Below are positions 22,801 to 34,300 of a stretch of DNA of 64,000 nucleotides, piece by piece. The notes beneath the pieces were generated by a model. The model saw only the letters and a list, made by a program, of their open reading frames with translations, made no database searches and had not been told where the DNA came from. How positions within the stretch are numbered: position 1 is the stretch's first letter; each line of letters starts with the position of its first letter. The position numbers and the translations under genes were made by a program. This stretch comes from Asterias amurensis. Taxonomy: Eukaryota; Echinodermata; Asteroidea; Forcipulatida; Asteriidae. The DNA is taken from the NCBI RefSeq assembly GCF_032118995.1, contig NC_092660.1:18152501-18216500 (forward strand), read 5' to 3'.

Positions 22801-25800
22801 CGTAACTAGACTGTCCATGCTCACCCTATCTAGGAAACAAACAAATTGTTTTGTTTTAAAATAAATCTCTCAAATGTGCCCAGAGGCTGTAAACAACTGG
22901 TTAACAACCACTCGAATCTTCTTAGAATTGTTGAATGAAATTGCAGATTTAACCCTTGAGTGATAAACATGTAGCCACAAAAAAGAACTTTTCATGTTTA
23001 TGGACAACATAGGTAAAATGTATGTCGAGGTTTATTGTCGAAACTATGTGTATTATTTAACTTGTATATTTGAACATAACATTTTGAAGGCAAATATTTT
23101 AAAACTGTTGTTTTTACTTTGTTTTGTTTTTCCTGCTGGTTCAGAAACGTGTTTAATGTGTTAACCCCAAGGCAGATTAGAAATGAATCCAAAAAGATTG
23201 CTAGCATCTAGGTTTAAATCATTCAACGGGTGAAGGTTAAATCTGTAAAGATTTGAAAAAAATAAATCCACTGGGATTGATTAAATTAATCCTCCAAAGA
23301 CTAATTGTTTTAATCTTTTGAAAGATTAATTTTAAATCCACGCTGATTGGTCCCTAACGACAATCCTTGAAAGATTTAAAATTTAATCCTGTGGATTTAA
23401 ATTTAAATCCTTGTAATTTAGAGTGTAAGCTCCAGGAGTAGGGTGTGGCAACGTGGCCCTGGTGGCAGTTGATTTGGTCGACGGCCTAAATCAGTTAAAG
23501 GCAGTGGACACTATTGGTTATTGTCAAAGACTAGCCTTCACAGTTGGTGTATCTCAACATATGCATAAAATAACTAACATGTGAAAATTTGAGCTCAATC
23601 GGTCATCGAAGTTGCGTGATAATAATGAAAGAAAAAAAAACACCCTTGTCACACGAAGTTTCGGCGTTTAGATGGTTGATTTCGAGACCTCAAGTTCTAA
23701 ACTTGAGGTCTCGAAATCAAATTCGTGGAAAGTTACTTAATTTCTCGAAAACTATGGCACTTCAGAGGGAGCCGTTTCTCACATTGTTTTATACCACCAA
23801 CCTCTCCCCACTGCTCGTCACCAAGTAAGGTTTTATGTTAATAATTATTTTGAGTAATTACCAATAGTGTCCACTGCCTTTAAGGGTACCCAGCAAACAT
23901 AATAACGTGCCCTGAACGTCGCTACGACGTTATTTGAATGTTGGGAGAACGTTTTTATTTAACGTTGTACGGACGGATAAGTGTGGAGTTTTGTCAACGT
24001 CTAGATAACGTCGCGTCATGACGTAATATAATAACGTTGTGAAAACGTTAAATCTTCACGTTTTGATAAAGTTATTTCTGAACGTGATTGTGACGTATTT
24101 ATATAACGTCATCAACAGGAAAAACCCAACGTTATAAAAACGTTATTAAATGCTTTAAATAAATGTAAATTTATCACAACAAATCAAGACACATGCATAC
24201 CAAAAGTGCTTTTGGCTCTCTTAACATCTTTAATTGCATACAAATCATTTCATAGAAAAGACAGCAAAACTTTAAAGCATGGTTAAATATAACTCAAAAT
24301 GCGTTGTATAATAAAAATGGCAAAGATGGAGATTTACAGTTAAATGGTCTGTATACGTTTGGCAATGACTCTACAAATTCAAGGCAATAAAAAACAACTG
24401 TATTGTCAGAAGTTCAGCAGCTGTAGGTAGTGTAATGCATTTTGAGAAGCGTTTAACTTCGAAGTTCTCCGGTTATAGAAAAAATAGATCACTTTTTATT
24501 CCCCAAAATTTAGATCTAAGAAATATTCTTCCTGTGTGGAAATAATCGTCCTGTTTTTTCCCGGTGAAATCTCCAAAACACAAACATCTTTTGAAGTGAA
24601 ATATTCACAGAGGGTTAGTTTTATTGTATTTATCTACATGTATATATTATATTATATACACATACAGTAAGTTCCATACCATTGTTACTGAAACTCACTG
24701 CTTGTTCAAATCTAGTTGTAGATACATCGTACCATAAAACTAACCTGTGAAAATTCATGTGGGAAGAGTATATAGTCTGCAATTTGAACACCCAATCTGA
24801 GAAGCGTTTCTGGCAGAAACACTCATCAGCTTCAAAATGTTTTTCCAAAACCACATTACTTCAAAGTGAACTGTTTCTCAAAATGTTTCTTACCAGGTAA
24901 TTTTATTGCCAAATGTATAACCCTTTGAAAACAAACGTTTTTGAAGTTAACTTTAAACACAGTTCCAATTGTCTTCAGATTTCAAAAGTAAAAATACAGT
25001 GCCATTCTAATGAATTCCCACACAAATTGTTTTTGTTTTTTTTACATTTGGATGGAGCAAAATCCAGTGTGAATGGCAAAATTGTTGAGGAGGAATGTTG
25101 AATTTAGAACTTTTTTGAACATATTGAATAATGTTAAATACTGTTCTTGTTTAAATTTCTTCATTTAGTGCATCTACGTTTTAAAATCAGTAACAAAAGC
25201 TCAGCTTTGAGATAAAATGTTAAAAAGGGTTTGGGGAAAAAAGGATAGCAGGCAGCAAGTGGTACACGGCAAAATTGTCGATGGATTAGTCAGAATCACC
25301 AAGGGTCACCACATCCGAAAAGGTAGGTATTCCTCAACAAAGTTCCTAAATGTAAAAGAAAATGTGAAACAAAGAGAAAATTGAGTCATTTTGACCTTTC
25401 CCACAAAATGTGTACATGTATTTCCTTTATCAATGTACACATGTATATCGGTTCATCCATGTCGGGTCAACAAGAACGAGTTTGACATTGTTATTTTCTA
25501 ATGTATACATCGTGAAACATAACTGTCCATATGTACCTGCACAATATCAAAATGTCTATGGACTGAAAACATGTTCCATTAATCTTTGTATAGGATAGTG
25601 AATACCTTTTGTCTTCAAGCTATCTAGTTTTTTTTTACAATATATTAGGCGTTGCCAACATTTCTATTGAGAGTATTTCACATACAAAGCTACATCATGC
25701 ACATGTAATTCACTCACCTGTACTTGGGCCCAACTTTTGTTGTGGGGAAATTTTTAGGTGTCAAGAAGATGAGATGGCCTCCTCTAACTTTTTCAGCAAG

Positions 25801-28800
25801 CTCCTAAAAGTAAAACAAAAACATTTTTAAGAAAAACATAAAGTAATTGGGGTGGTCATTTGAAATGGTAAAACTAAGCATTTTCATTCCTTCTACCCAC
25901 ATATTGTTTGTATCAGCTAACAAAATTAACTGTAATTGATCAACAAACCTTTTTTTAAATGCTGCCGTTTCATTAAAAAAAGGTAAATCAATCAACATTA
26001 AAAAAGCATCAATCATGCTTCACTATTCCATATATGCTTTCTGAAAAAAATACAAATGTTGGTTCCTTTCAGTTACCCCTTAACTACTCCTTCAACAATA
26101 TTAATTGTATATATAAATTGATGAAATACTTTTCCTTTTACCGTAGCTGATTTGTGGAAAGCACAATAACAGTAACACACACAAATTGGTGCCCTCATAA
26201 GTAAGCATAATAATATATTAAATTAAACATCATGGCGTCGAAAAGCAGTCAATTTTCCTCAAAAATCTGTGGTTCACAATTATTCTACTCTGGGACAAAG
26301 GATACAGAGTAAACTGGTGTCAAAGAGCACGGAGGAAGACTAAACACGAAGATTGGTTGGCCGTATTCTAGCTACCTCTGCCATTGTATGTGTAAAAATG
26401 TCTCATTGTATTGTTGTCTGGAGATGTACATACGACGTACATGAATGATGACATATATAGACAATCGTGATAACCAAAGAAAATACTTGCTTTTTTACGG
26501 AAAACACAACAAGATAAAGTGAGTTTTTGTATGTATAATACTTACCATTGTCGAGAAGATGACAACTTAACAACCGATGTAAATTTGGTCGGCGTAACGT
26601 ACAGGCTAGGAGAAGAATACGACGGTTGAACGGCGGAAGTGCAGCATAACATTTGAACAATCCCCCACAATCCTCCGCGCGGATTGTAGCCTCGTACTTT
26701 ATATGAGAATTTACTTTTTTAATAATTGTATGAAGTTTTTTATTATTAATCTTTTTGTTCTTTACTAACACCTATATGAGTGTCTTTATTTTTTTTATTT
26801 ATATAGTATTACCATAAAATAATAATATAATAAAAAAGGATTATTTTTTATTGAAAACGTTTTGCAGAGGATTTCTGCATGACCGCGGCCATCTGCCTCG
26901 TGGTACAACGTTGATACAACGTTATATCTGTACGTTGCCCACGTGCCCCGAGGATACACGTCGTGCGACACATGCCAGTGAACTGTCAAAACACTGTTCG
27001 GTAACTTTGTTAAAACAAGTTTCCACAACGTCCCATTATCAGACGATGAAAACTACGTCGTTGCAACGTTAGTTGTACGTTGCCAAATAACCTGACGAAG
27101 GTACAACATTCAAGCAACGTTGCCAAACAAAGCTAAAGTGACTTTATTAAGACGTTGTGAAAACACAAAGCCACAACTCTCAGATAACGTTTTGCACAGA
27201 ACATTCACATAACGTTTGTATATGACGTTTAAAAAACGTTAGACAAAAGTTGTATCTAAGTTATGGAGTAACGTGACGAAACCAAAACCTTCTGACAACG
27301 TTGCATAACAATATTCACAGGACGTTTTTATACGATGTTAAAACATAACGTTTTTATAACGTTGTATTTATGTCATTGTGTAACAAGACCAAACTGCAAC
27401 CTTTTGGCAACGTTGTAGGTTAGTTGTGTTTTAGTTTGGAAGCAACATTACCAAAATACAACTTCACAGTAACGTTACGATGACGTTACGTGTTTGCTGG
27501 GTAGCCCTCACCTTGAATGAAGAGGGTCCGCCAGTGGCCTTGTGATGTTAAAGAGAAGGTACAAGTTTGGTAATTGTCAAAGACCATTCTTCTCACTTGG
27601 TGTACTATCCCATCTTAACCATAAACTAACAAGCCTGTGAAAATTTGGGCTCAATCGGTCTTCGAAGTGGCGACAAAAATCACCCTTGTTGGACTAATTT
27701 GTGTGCTTTCAGATAAGAATAAAAGACTTCTAGCTAGATGCCTTTAATATTTTAGTGGGAAATTACCTTTCCCAAAAACTACGTTACTTCAGAGGGAGTC
27801 GTTTCCCACAATGTTGTATAATGCTCGTTACCAAGTCAGTTTTTAAGTTAATATTTGTTTTTAGTAATTACCAAACGTATACCTTCTCTTTAAGCGATAT
27901 CTTATTAAAAAACATTGATGATTTTCCACAGGTTAATAATGACACACCTCAGCCTAACGGTGGGACTTACGTCAAAGACGAAGAGGGCAACCTCACCGGA
28001 CAGCTTCTCGAGCCGCCTGCTTTTATGGGCGTCATAGGAAAGAAACCCCCTCCAAGCCAAGCCGAGATCGAAGAGTCAGTCTGGAAACAGTGGCGCTACT
28101 ATGCTTCAGTGGGCTTTACTACCGTCACGGAACTGGCGTACACACCCAATCCAGCCTATGATAGGTTTTTGAAGACAGTCTCTGACTCAGAAAAGTGTCC
28201 AATCCGACTCGGTAAGAGTAACTTAACTTACACGTGTTGATTTTGACGAATCTGACCGTTTAGTCGTCGACGGCTCCAACACCACACGAAATTTATTTTG
28301 TGTTCAATTTGTCGCGTCGAAGACGTCTATAGGCCCTTTTCGAAACCACGGCTGCGGCTCGTTTGCGTCCCCAGGCTGATTTCACGAAGAGTCCAGGTAT
28401 CAGGTTTGATGTCACAGTATGCCAAACTTTAATTGCTTTTGCCTTCTTTGCAAATGTTTTTTTCTTTCTTTTCTATGGTAGCACTATATCGGCTCATACA
28501 CCCAGTGGAAGATTGTCGTTTGGAGTCGGAGGCCTCGGGGTCGAAGACCAAATCAAATTTGGCGCCTCCACCATCATGTTGTCCAAGGTTCAACTCTTAC
28601 AGCGAAGATGCCGACAGGCTGGGCAAGTCCGGTGCTGAAGTGCCCAGCATTGGCAAGTACAACGACAAGCTCTGGGAGGCAGGCGTGAAGATCATCGCTG
28701 ATGGCTCCCCGCACACCGGCACCTCAGCAGTACGTGAGCCCTACCTGCACACCCATCTGGCTGAAACCCTTGGCTTTCCCCCAGCACCAGGGTACGGCAT

Positions 28801-30207
28801 CCTAAATTATGACAAGAAGGCTATGTTGGACACAATCAGAAGGTGCCACATAGAAGAAAAGCAGATTGCAATTCACAGCCATGGGGAACGAGCTATCGAA
28901 CAAGTCCTGAAATGTTACGAGGAGGTAAAGTCTTCGGAATTGTTTTTGTAATTATAAGTTATGCATACAAGAAACTTTTGACAAGAAACTTTTGACAAGG
29001 AACATCGCATTTTCAAGAAGATTGGCTAAGAAAAAATCATCATCTGAAAGAATAGTGGTGGGTCTAAACCAATAGCAAACTATGAGACTCAACTTTGTGT
29101 AGAAAGAGTCAGAACAGGTAGTAGGATTTGATTTGTTACGTTTCTTTGTCTTGAAGGTCTTGGCCAATGATCCGTGTACTATGCGCCATCGTATGGAGCA
29201 TCTTGGCCTCGCGACCCAAGGACAGATCGCCAGAGCTGGCAAGATCAAACTTGCCTTGTCATTCTTTGTGGATCAACTTCGCTTCTACGGGTTGACCTTC
29301 AAGGATGGTATCTTCGGCGAAAGTAGAGTCAATCGCTGGACTCCACTTTCCGAGGCAACAAAGAGTGACGTTACTTGGACAATTCACCAGGTATAAACCT
29401 ACCACAGGACTCAACCTGACCAAACCCAACCCTGCCCAGTGTCTATATACACCCACATTAAACCTATTCCACTCCAACAACCTACTATAGTACCTCCCAA
29501 ACCCATACTCTCCACGTTGCAACCCAACCCAGCCAACTATACCCAGGCTTTCTCCAGAAGACGATCAGAGCATACTGATCGAAGCGTCGAGTTGAAACCA
29601 ACGGTTCATTTCAGAACCACCCCAACTCATGTAGAGATAGGATCATTACCTGGTGTTACCGCAAACCTTTCTACAACCATACAAAATTCAACCAAGGAGA
29701 GACCATGCGCTCTCCACCCGCTAAACCCTTCTAAGTTGATAATCTTTTGAATTCATTCTGCTCTCTCCCCATAAGGACCAGCCAACATTTCCTGGCCAAG
29801 CCACACCCTTCGCCAACATGAAAACAGCCATAACCCGCTGCGAGAGGGACCACCCCAACACCCCATACGGCCCGGAGTACCGCGTGTCCATCGACGAGGC
29901 TCTCAAGGCCTACACCGTCAACGCGGCATGGCAGCTTCACAAGGAGAAAGAGGTGGGTAGCATCACAGTGGGCAAGAAGGCCGACCTGGTGGTGCTGTCT
30001 GAGAACCCGTACAATGTGGAACCAGTCAACTTGGAGAGGATTCAAGTCATTGAGACATTTCTCAATGGCTGCCGCAATAAACTTGCTGAATTCCAAAACC
30101 TTCCTAAGACTGACTTCCAGATACTTGTGCGTCGACATGACAACCCAAGAGAAGCTACATGTGCGCAGGATCAATGGGGGTGGTCCAGCGAACTAAAGGC
30201 ATTGTAA
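19895..30207 (+). CDS. YtcJ-type metal-dependent amidohydrolase, copy A
   Basis: Amidohydrolase_3 superfamily enzyme: a TIM-barrel metal hydrolase of C-N bonds; the substrate is unknown. Six exons with matching phases: 19895-20181, 21677-21920, 27932-28211, 28482-28924, 29157-29390, 29776-30207; 639 aa. Visible metal-site motifs: MPGFIEPHQH (H74, H76), IHSHGERA (H402, H404), RHRMEH (H433) and the final Asp in IHQDQPT (D497). The C-terminus AYTVNAAWQL..GSITVGKKADLVVL closes the typical beta-sandwich. DGSPHTGTSAVREPY matches the family's mid-domain. No signal peptide is seen, so it is probably cytosolic. The first 45 or so residues of exon 4 are of odd composition. Tandem copy B lies 16 kb downstream and the carrier last exon faces it at 33764. 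The family is widespread in bacteria and fungi; I cannot tell whether it was acquired. Confidence 0.9.
20232..20601 (+). mobile_element. TTAA-MITE copy 5
   Basis: TTAAAGGCAGTGGACACTAT to AGTGTCCACTGTCTTTAA, a well-preserved copy at the start of intron 1 of amidohydrolase A. No copy sits at this place in unit B. Confidence 0.92.
21082..21430 (-). mobile_element. TTAA-MITE copy 6
   Basis: AGAGGCACTGGACACCTTTG to a decayed end GGGGCCTTTAG, containing GTCAAAGACCAGTATTTCTC. Intron 1 of amidohydrolase A. Confidence 0.8.
21541..21610 (-). other. Hammerhead-like / Penelope-type motif, copy 1
   Basis: The minus strand reads GATCAGAGCCTGATCGAAACGTCGAG, a short GATCAG...CTGATC stem leading into GAAACGTC. 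It resembles motifs of Penelope-like elements. Also at 29550-29612, 43255-43320 and 49595-49657. Confidence 0.35.
21934..22100. mobile_element. Palindromic MITE (CATACTTCCTGCGAATGCGA), copy in A
   Basis: AAGCTCGATTCATACTTCCT begins 14 bp after the intron 2 donor. The same placement occurs in copy B (42019), so the insertion predates the duplication. The far arm is decayed here. A compact complete copy is at 57041-57203. Confidence 0.6.
23225..23425. repeat. AATCC/GGATT inverted-repeat element
   Basis: AT-rich palindromic stretch with repeated TTTAAATC and GATTTAAA blocks around ATTGGTCCCTAACGACAATC. A relative is at 43405-43550 in unit B, with ATTGGTCCCTAACTACAATC. Confidence 0.55.
23495..23883 (-). 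mobile_element. TTAA-MITE copy 7, with empty site in unit B
   Basis: TTAAAGGCAGTGGACACTAT to AGTGTCCACTGCCTTTAA. Unit B reads CAGTTAAGTGTAGCCC at the matching place (about 47003-47018) with no element, so the target duplication is TTAA. Confidence 0.95.
23889..27501. mobile_element. 3.6-kb AACGTT-rich TIR element
   Basis: Termini CCCAGCAAACA and TGTTTGCTGGG, flanked by TA on both sides (TA target duplication). Both ends (about 23.9-24.15 kb and 26.87-27.5 kb) are arrays of AACGTT-centred words such as TAACGTT and AACGTTGC. Unit B lacks the element, so it arrived after the duplication or was lost there. The middle contains a candidate spliced gene. I recognise no transposase. Confidence 0.8.
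25306..26595 (-). CDS. Candidate small spliced gene inside the AACGTT element
   Basis: Three exons with good splice signals: the first ends at 26546 with ATG directly before GTAAGTATT; the second, 25718-25803, has a pyrimidine-rich acceptor and a GTGAGTG donor; the third is 25345 down to the stop at 25306. The phases join. The product is short, about 42 aa: M, then ELAEKVRGGHLIFLTPKNFP, TTKVGPKY, and RNFVEEYLPFRMW. I do not recognise it. A second reading, from an ATG upstream in exon 1, also stays open across the first junction. This could be element cargo, a captured host exon set, or chance. Confidence 0.3.
27548..27893 (-). mobile_element. TTAA-MITE copy 8
   Basis: TTAAAGAGAAGGTACAAGTT to ACCTTCTCTTTAA, a diverged end variant (AGAGAAGGTA rather than AGGCAGTGGA). 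It lies just before exon 3 of amidohydrolase A and is absent from unit B. Confidence 0.85.
29550..29612 (+). other. Hammerhead-like / Penelope-type motif, copy 2
   Basis: CCAGAAGACGATCAGAGCAT then ACTGATCGAAGCGTCGAG, with GATCAG pairing to CTGATC. Intron 5 of amidohydrolase A; the same in copy B at 49595-49657. Confidence 0.35.
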
Positions 30208-30239
30208 CAGTTATGCCTTGTGGTAATTAAAAGCAGGGA

Positions 30240-31290
30240 GCTAGTTGCAACTATCCATTTAATCTTTTGCTAGGTTAGGGTTTAGTGATACCAAGATTTG
30301 ATAATGCCTATACCAATATTTCATGATATGTAAACATATTGTTTGTAAAGCAGTCTTTAGAAGATTTTTTTAAAAGTGCCAGCGCCTACAATGTATACCA
30401 ATAATTATACCATGCTATGTAAACAGATTGGAAAAGCGGTCTTTAGATAGGCATTTTGTTTTGTTGCTATTTTTAAACTTGATCCTTCGCTAGGTTAGGG
30501 TTAGGATTTAGAATACACAGATTTGTCAATGCATGGAGGTAGAAATAAAGCAGTCTTTTAGAAAGACACTTTGTTATAATGTTGCTTCGTTTAAACATGA
30601 CAATTTGATAGGTTAGGGTTAGGATTTAGGGAAACAAAGATTTGTCAACGCATGGAGGTAGAAATAAATCATTCTTTAGAAAGACACTTTGTTATGTTAT
30701 TGCTTCGTTTAAACATGATATTTTGTTAGGTTAGGGTTAGGATTTAGTTATTCTTCCATATTTAGGGATACCAACATTTTTCAATGCCTACCAATAATAC
30801 ATTATGCTACGTGAACAGATTGTATGTGAAGCAGTTTTTAGAAAGACACTTTGTTATATTGTTGCTACGTTTAAACCTGAAATTGCTAGGTTAGGGTTAA
30901 GATTTAGGGATACAAAGATTTATCAATGCCTACCAATATTTCAAGATATGTAAACATAAAGCTGTCTTCATAAAGACACTTTGTTGTGTTGTTGCTACGT
31001 TTAAAGGTTCCTGATCTTTTGTTAGGTTATGGTTAGGATTTAGGGATGCAAAGATTTGTTAATGCTTACCAATATATAATGCTATGTAAGCAGAAAGTTT
31101 GTAAATCAATCTTTAGGACACTTAGCTATATTGTTGCTACGTTTAAACAATACATGTTATTCTGGATCTGGATATTATACTCCGATAAAAACGGATACCC
31201 GCATCGCATCGGAGTTAAAGTTCAGTTTGTTTAGGTTATAGGGTTAGGATTTAGGGATACCAAAATTTGCCAATGCCTGCCAATATATCG
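30240..31290 (+). repeat. Satellite with TTAGGG-like core, unit A (7 monomers)
   Basis: Each monomer (about 110-160 bp) contains GGTTAGGGTTAGGATTTAGG, CAATGCCTACCAATAT, and ACACTTTGTTATGTTGTTGC. Monomer cores start near 30270, 30489, 30609, 30726, 30888, 31022 and 31230. The array begins about 60 bp after the amidohydrolase stop and may form its 3'UTR. Confidence 0.9.
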
Positions 31291-31687
31291 TGCTATGTAA
31301 ACAGACCATTTGTAAAGCAGTCTTTAGAAAGAGCCTTTGTTATGATTTTGGTTTGCTTCAAATGATCTTTGGTCAGTGACCATGGTAAATACCCCTTAGC
31401 CGATTAAGGATAGACAAGAAGGACATTTTGTAAAAGTCTCTCTCTGATTTTTAATACATGTGATAAAAATGTTCTGTTTATATGTAATCATACCAGCTAT
31501 ATTCACTCAGACATAATGAAATACTGTTAGTAATATACAAATAAATATTATTTTTGAGGTACCATACCTGAGGAGCAAAATAATTTTTCCTAATCATGGA
31601 AAACAATTATCTGCATCACTCTCCTTTTAGTAGAAACGTCAGAGATTTGTCTGTTATTTTGTGCAATTTGACCATACAAAATATATG

Positions 31688-32022
31688 TTGAAGGCACTGG
31701 ACATCTTTGATCATTGTCAAAGATAATCACTTGATGTATCCGAACAAACGCATAAAATAAAAAATCTGCAAAAATTTGAAAGAAAAAACAACTTTGTTGC
31801 ATAAATTTGTGTGCTGTCAGAAAATCAGATGCCTAATAAAGCTTCAGGTCTGAAGTCTTTTAATATTTGAGGGAACAATCACCTCTTTCTCAAAAACGTT
31901 ACTTCAGAGGGAGCCATTTCTCACAATGTTTTATACTAACCTCTCCCCATTGCTTGTTACCAAGTAAGTTTTTATGGTAAAAATTATTTTGAGTAAATTA
32001 CCATAGTGTCCAGTGCCTTTAA
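31688..32022 (-). mobile_element. TTAA-MITE copy 9
   Basis: TTGAAGGCACTGGACATCTT to AGTGTCCAGTGCCTTTAA. At the matching place unit B holds copies 20 and 21. Confidence 0.85.
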
Positions 32023-32361
32023 CCCAATGTGTATATTATCAATTAGAGATACATATTAAAGACTCAAAGTGTTATGAAATCGTAAAATCGGAACACATCA
32101 AATCATCAGTGCTGGAGGACGCAAGATTGATCTTGGACTAGAAAGGGAGAACACTGACTCAAACAACAGAGACTTGAATAAAGCCCTGCAGATTTTTAAA
32201 TGAAACTTTAGACTTAAAAAGATAAAAAAGTGTTTGATGCTGTCAGCTTTCGAGGAGTGTGTTGTTTCTATGATTAAGACTTGGTTAAATATATTTCTTA
32301 ACAATTTCAGGATAATTTCATTTGTTTGATGGGAACCCCAAAAACAGTTTAAAGAATTTTT

Positions 32362-32717
32362 TTAAAGGAACACGTTGCCTTGGATCAGTCGAGTTGGTCT
32401 TTAAAAAGCGTTTGTAACCGTTTGTTATAAAATGCATATGGTTAGAAAGATATTTTAAAAGTAGAATATCATGATCCACACACATTTGCCTCGAAGTTGC
32501 GTGGTTTTCCTTTTACTTTGCGAACTAACACGATCGGCTATTTATGACAGTCAAAAATTTGACTCCCATAAATGGCCGACTGTGTCGACGAGGTAAAAGG
32601 AAAACTAAGCAATTTCGATTTTAAAATATCTTTCTCACCATATGCATTTTATAACAAACGGTTACAAACGCTTTTCAAAGACCAACTCGACCGATTCAAG
32701 GCAACATGTTCCTTTAA
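32362..32717. mobile_element. Foldback MITE with TTAA ends (AAAGGAACACGTTGCCTTGG)
   Basis: TTAAAGGAACACGTTGCCTT pairs with AAGGCAACATGTTCCTTTAA. Arms of more than 100 bp (GTTTGTAACCGTTTGTTATA / TATAACAAACGGTTACAAAC) flank a short centre. It is absent from unit B, where TTAACAG occurs in related sequence near 53505. Confidence 0.9.
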
Positions 32718-33424
32718 CCTTACGATTAATTAATTAGTTTGTGTTTTGGGGGGCAACCCTTCCCACTTCCCCCAAGATTTTTAAAACTTTTGATTCTTTC
32801 AACTAAACATGCAATCAGCAACCATGGATTTTGAACAACACCATTTTTAGTTTGCAAATTAAAATGTGTGTTACTTTTAAAAACATTTCAGATATTTTCT
32901 TTTCAGAATAACTTACCAAGTACCCCAAAAAATGCAGGAATGGAATAAATGTAAGCACAATAATACTTTTTGCAGTTTTGGCTCTGAAATAGTTTAAAAT
33001 ATATAACTTTTTAAATATAAACTTAATGGCAAATAAACATTATTTAAGATTAAGACTAGTCTTATCTCAAGTTAGGACGAACTACCCAACTCCATCACAC
33101 ACAAATTTAATAATTAATCTGTACATGAAAATGTTGTCGAATAAATACAAAATTATTTTACATGTAGTTCATTAGTCTGTGCATTATTTTGTTTCTACAA
33201 TAAAAATTTAATGTCAATAAAAATTGCAAGCCTCACATGATTGCAAAAGAGCAATGTCCGACGTCTCTACACAAGTACATGATTTTTCTTTACCCTGTTC
33301 TTATAGCATCTTACTAGATAGAATCTCTGCGATATTTACAAACCCTGCTGGAATATGTTCTCAATGGCAGACCTTCCCACGTGGTGGATAAGATCTCTAT
33401 TTTTGCTTCACCCTCTACATGAAC

Positions 33425-33705
33425 TGGCTACTCCCCTGCCCAATAATGGTACTTCCCTCCTGATGGGAAACTGGTCACTTCCTTGCCCGATAATGGTACA
33501 TCCCTCCTGATGGGAAACTGGTCACTCCCCTGCCCGATAATGATACTTCCCTCCTTGATGGGAAACTGGCTACTCCCCTGCCCAATAATGATACTTGCCT
33601 CTTGATGGGAAACTGGTCACTCCCCTGCTCGATAATGGTACTTCCCTCCTGATGGGAAACTGGTCATTCCCCTGCCCGACAATGGTACTTCCCTCTTGAT
33701 GGGAT
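33425..33705 (-). repeat. 46-bp minisatellite in the carrier 3'UTR, unit A
   Basis: About six copies of GATGGGAAACTGGTCACTCC followed by CCTGCCCGATAATGGTACTT. It lies just 3' of the orphan carrier exon. Confidence 0.9.
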
Positions 33706-33763
33706 CACTACGGGTATGTGAGCGCGCCAGTGTCAGCCTTGTTGCCGTCCGCACGTTATCATC

Positions 33764-33938
33764 TCAATCTCGTAAGCCCCATTCCGACACCTTCTTCTGG
33801 GCGTTGGCCATAACGATCATAGCAGTCCCATTTGCAATAAAACTACGAATAGTCCCGGGTCCGATTCCGCGATAGAGACCAAAAAACCCTCCTCGCTCTT
33901 TGATGACCAGCCGCATTCTTTTTAAGACCGGCATGTCT
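33764..33938 (-). pseudogene. Orphan last exon of the SLC25 carrier (unit A)
   Basis: An intact copy of the carrier's terminal exon: acceptor TTTTGCAG, then DMPVLKRMRLVIKERGG.. to ..VSEWGLRD and a stop, the same protein as 54560-54734. No other carrier exons are present in unit A, so on its own it cannot make a carrier. It was left by the segmental duplication breakpoint inside the carrier gene. The reading frame and splice site are preserved, so use as an alternative distal last exon is conceivable. Confidence 0.88.
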
Positions 33939-34089
33939 CTGCAAAAGTAATATTGACAAAAAAAAACAAGACTATCTTCAGCAACATTTTGAAAACTTTT
34001 AATAAATAAAAATACAAATGCTGGTTTCTTATAACATCCATGGGCTTATTTCAAAGAGCTCGGTATATGTGGAGCTACGTTTCGAAGTG

Positions 34090-34300
34090 TGAGATCCAAC
34101 CTTTTATAGCACTCTGTAAAGCTTTTTACAAGGTACTGTGGTGCAATATGCTGACGATCAGACCAGGAACACAGCGGCAAACCCCCTTCTCTTTTCGATA
34201 AACGCACTGGGTTCTGGTTACGACCAAAGGACACGGCAATAACGGTACAAGTGTGACGATCTGGACTATAACCCACACTCTGCTAATGAAAAACACCAAA
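34090..34300 (-). mobile_element. Type 3 SINE, unit A copy
   Basis: AACCTTTTATAGCACTCTGT to ATAACCCACACTCTGC; the tRNA-like head is on the minus strand. The matching copy is at 54885-55165. The A-unit similarity ends here. Confidence 0.6.

Larger units (their letters stand above)
18848..34300 (+). repeat. Tandem segmental duplication, unit A
   Basis: Starts at TAGCTAACTTGGAAACTACC and is collinear with unit B through the amidohydrolase gene, satellite array, minisatellite, carrier last exon and a SINE. The match is lost near 34300. Differences between the units are mostly separate insertions. Confidence 0.9.

Noticed and set aside
26403-26771. 122-codon minus ORF in the AACGTT element
   Set aside because: It overlaps the candidate first exon in a different frame and runs through a splice donor; the composition is not protein-like at its ends.
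29731-30174. 147-codon minus-strand ORF opposite amidohydrolase exon 6 (and 49776-50216 in copy B)
   Set aside because: It is the antisense shadow of a conserved coding exon, with no start context or domain of its own.
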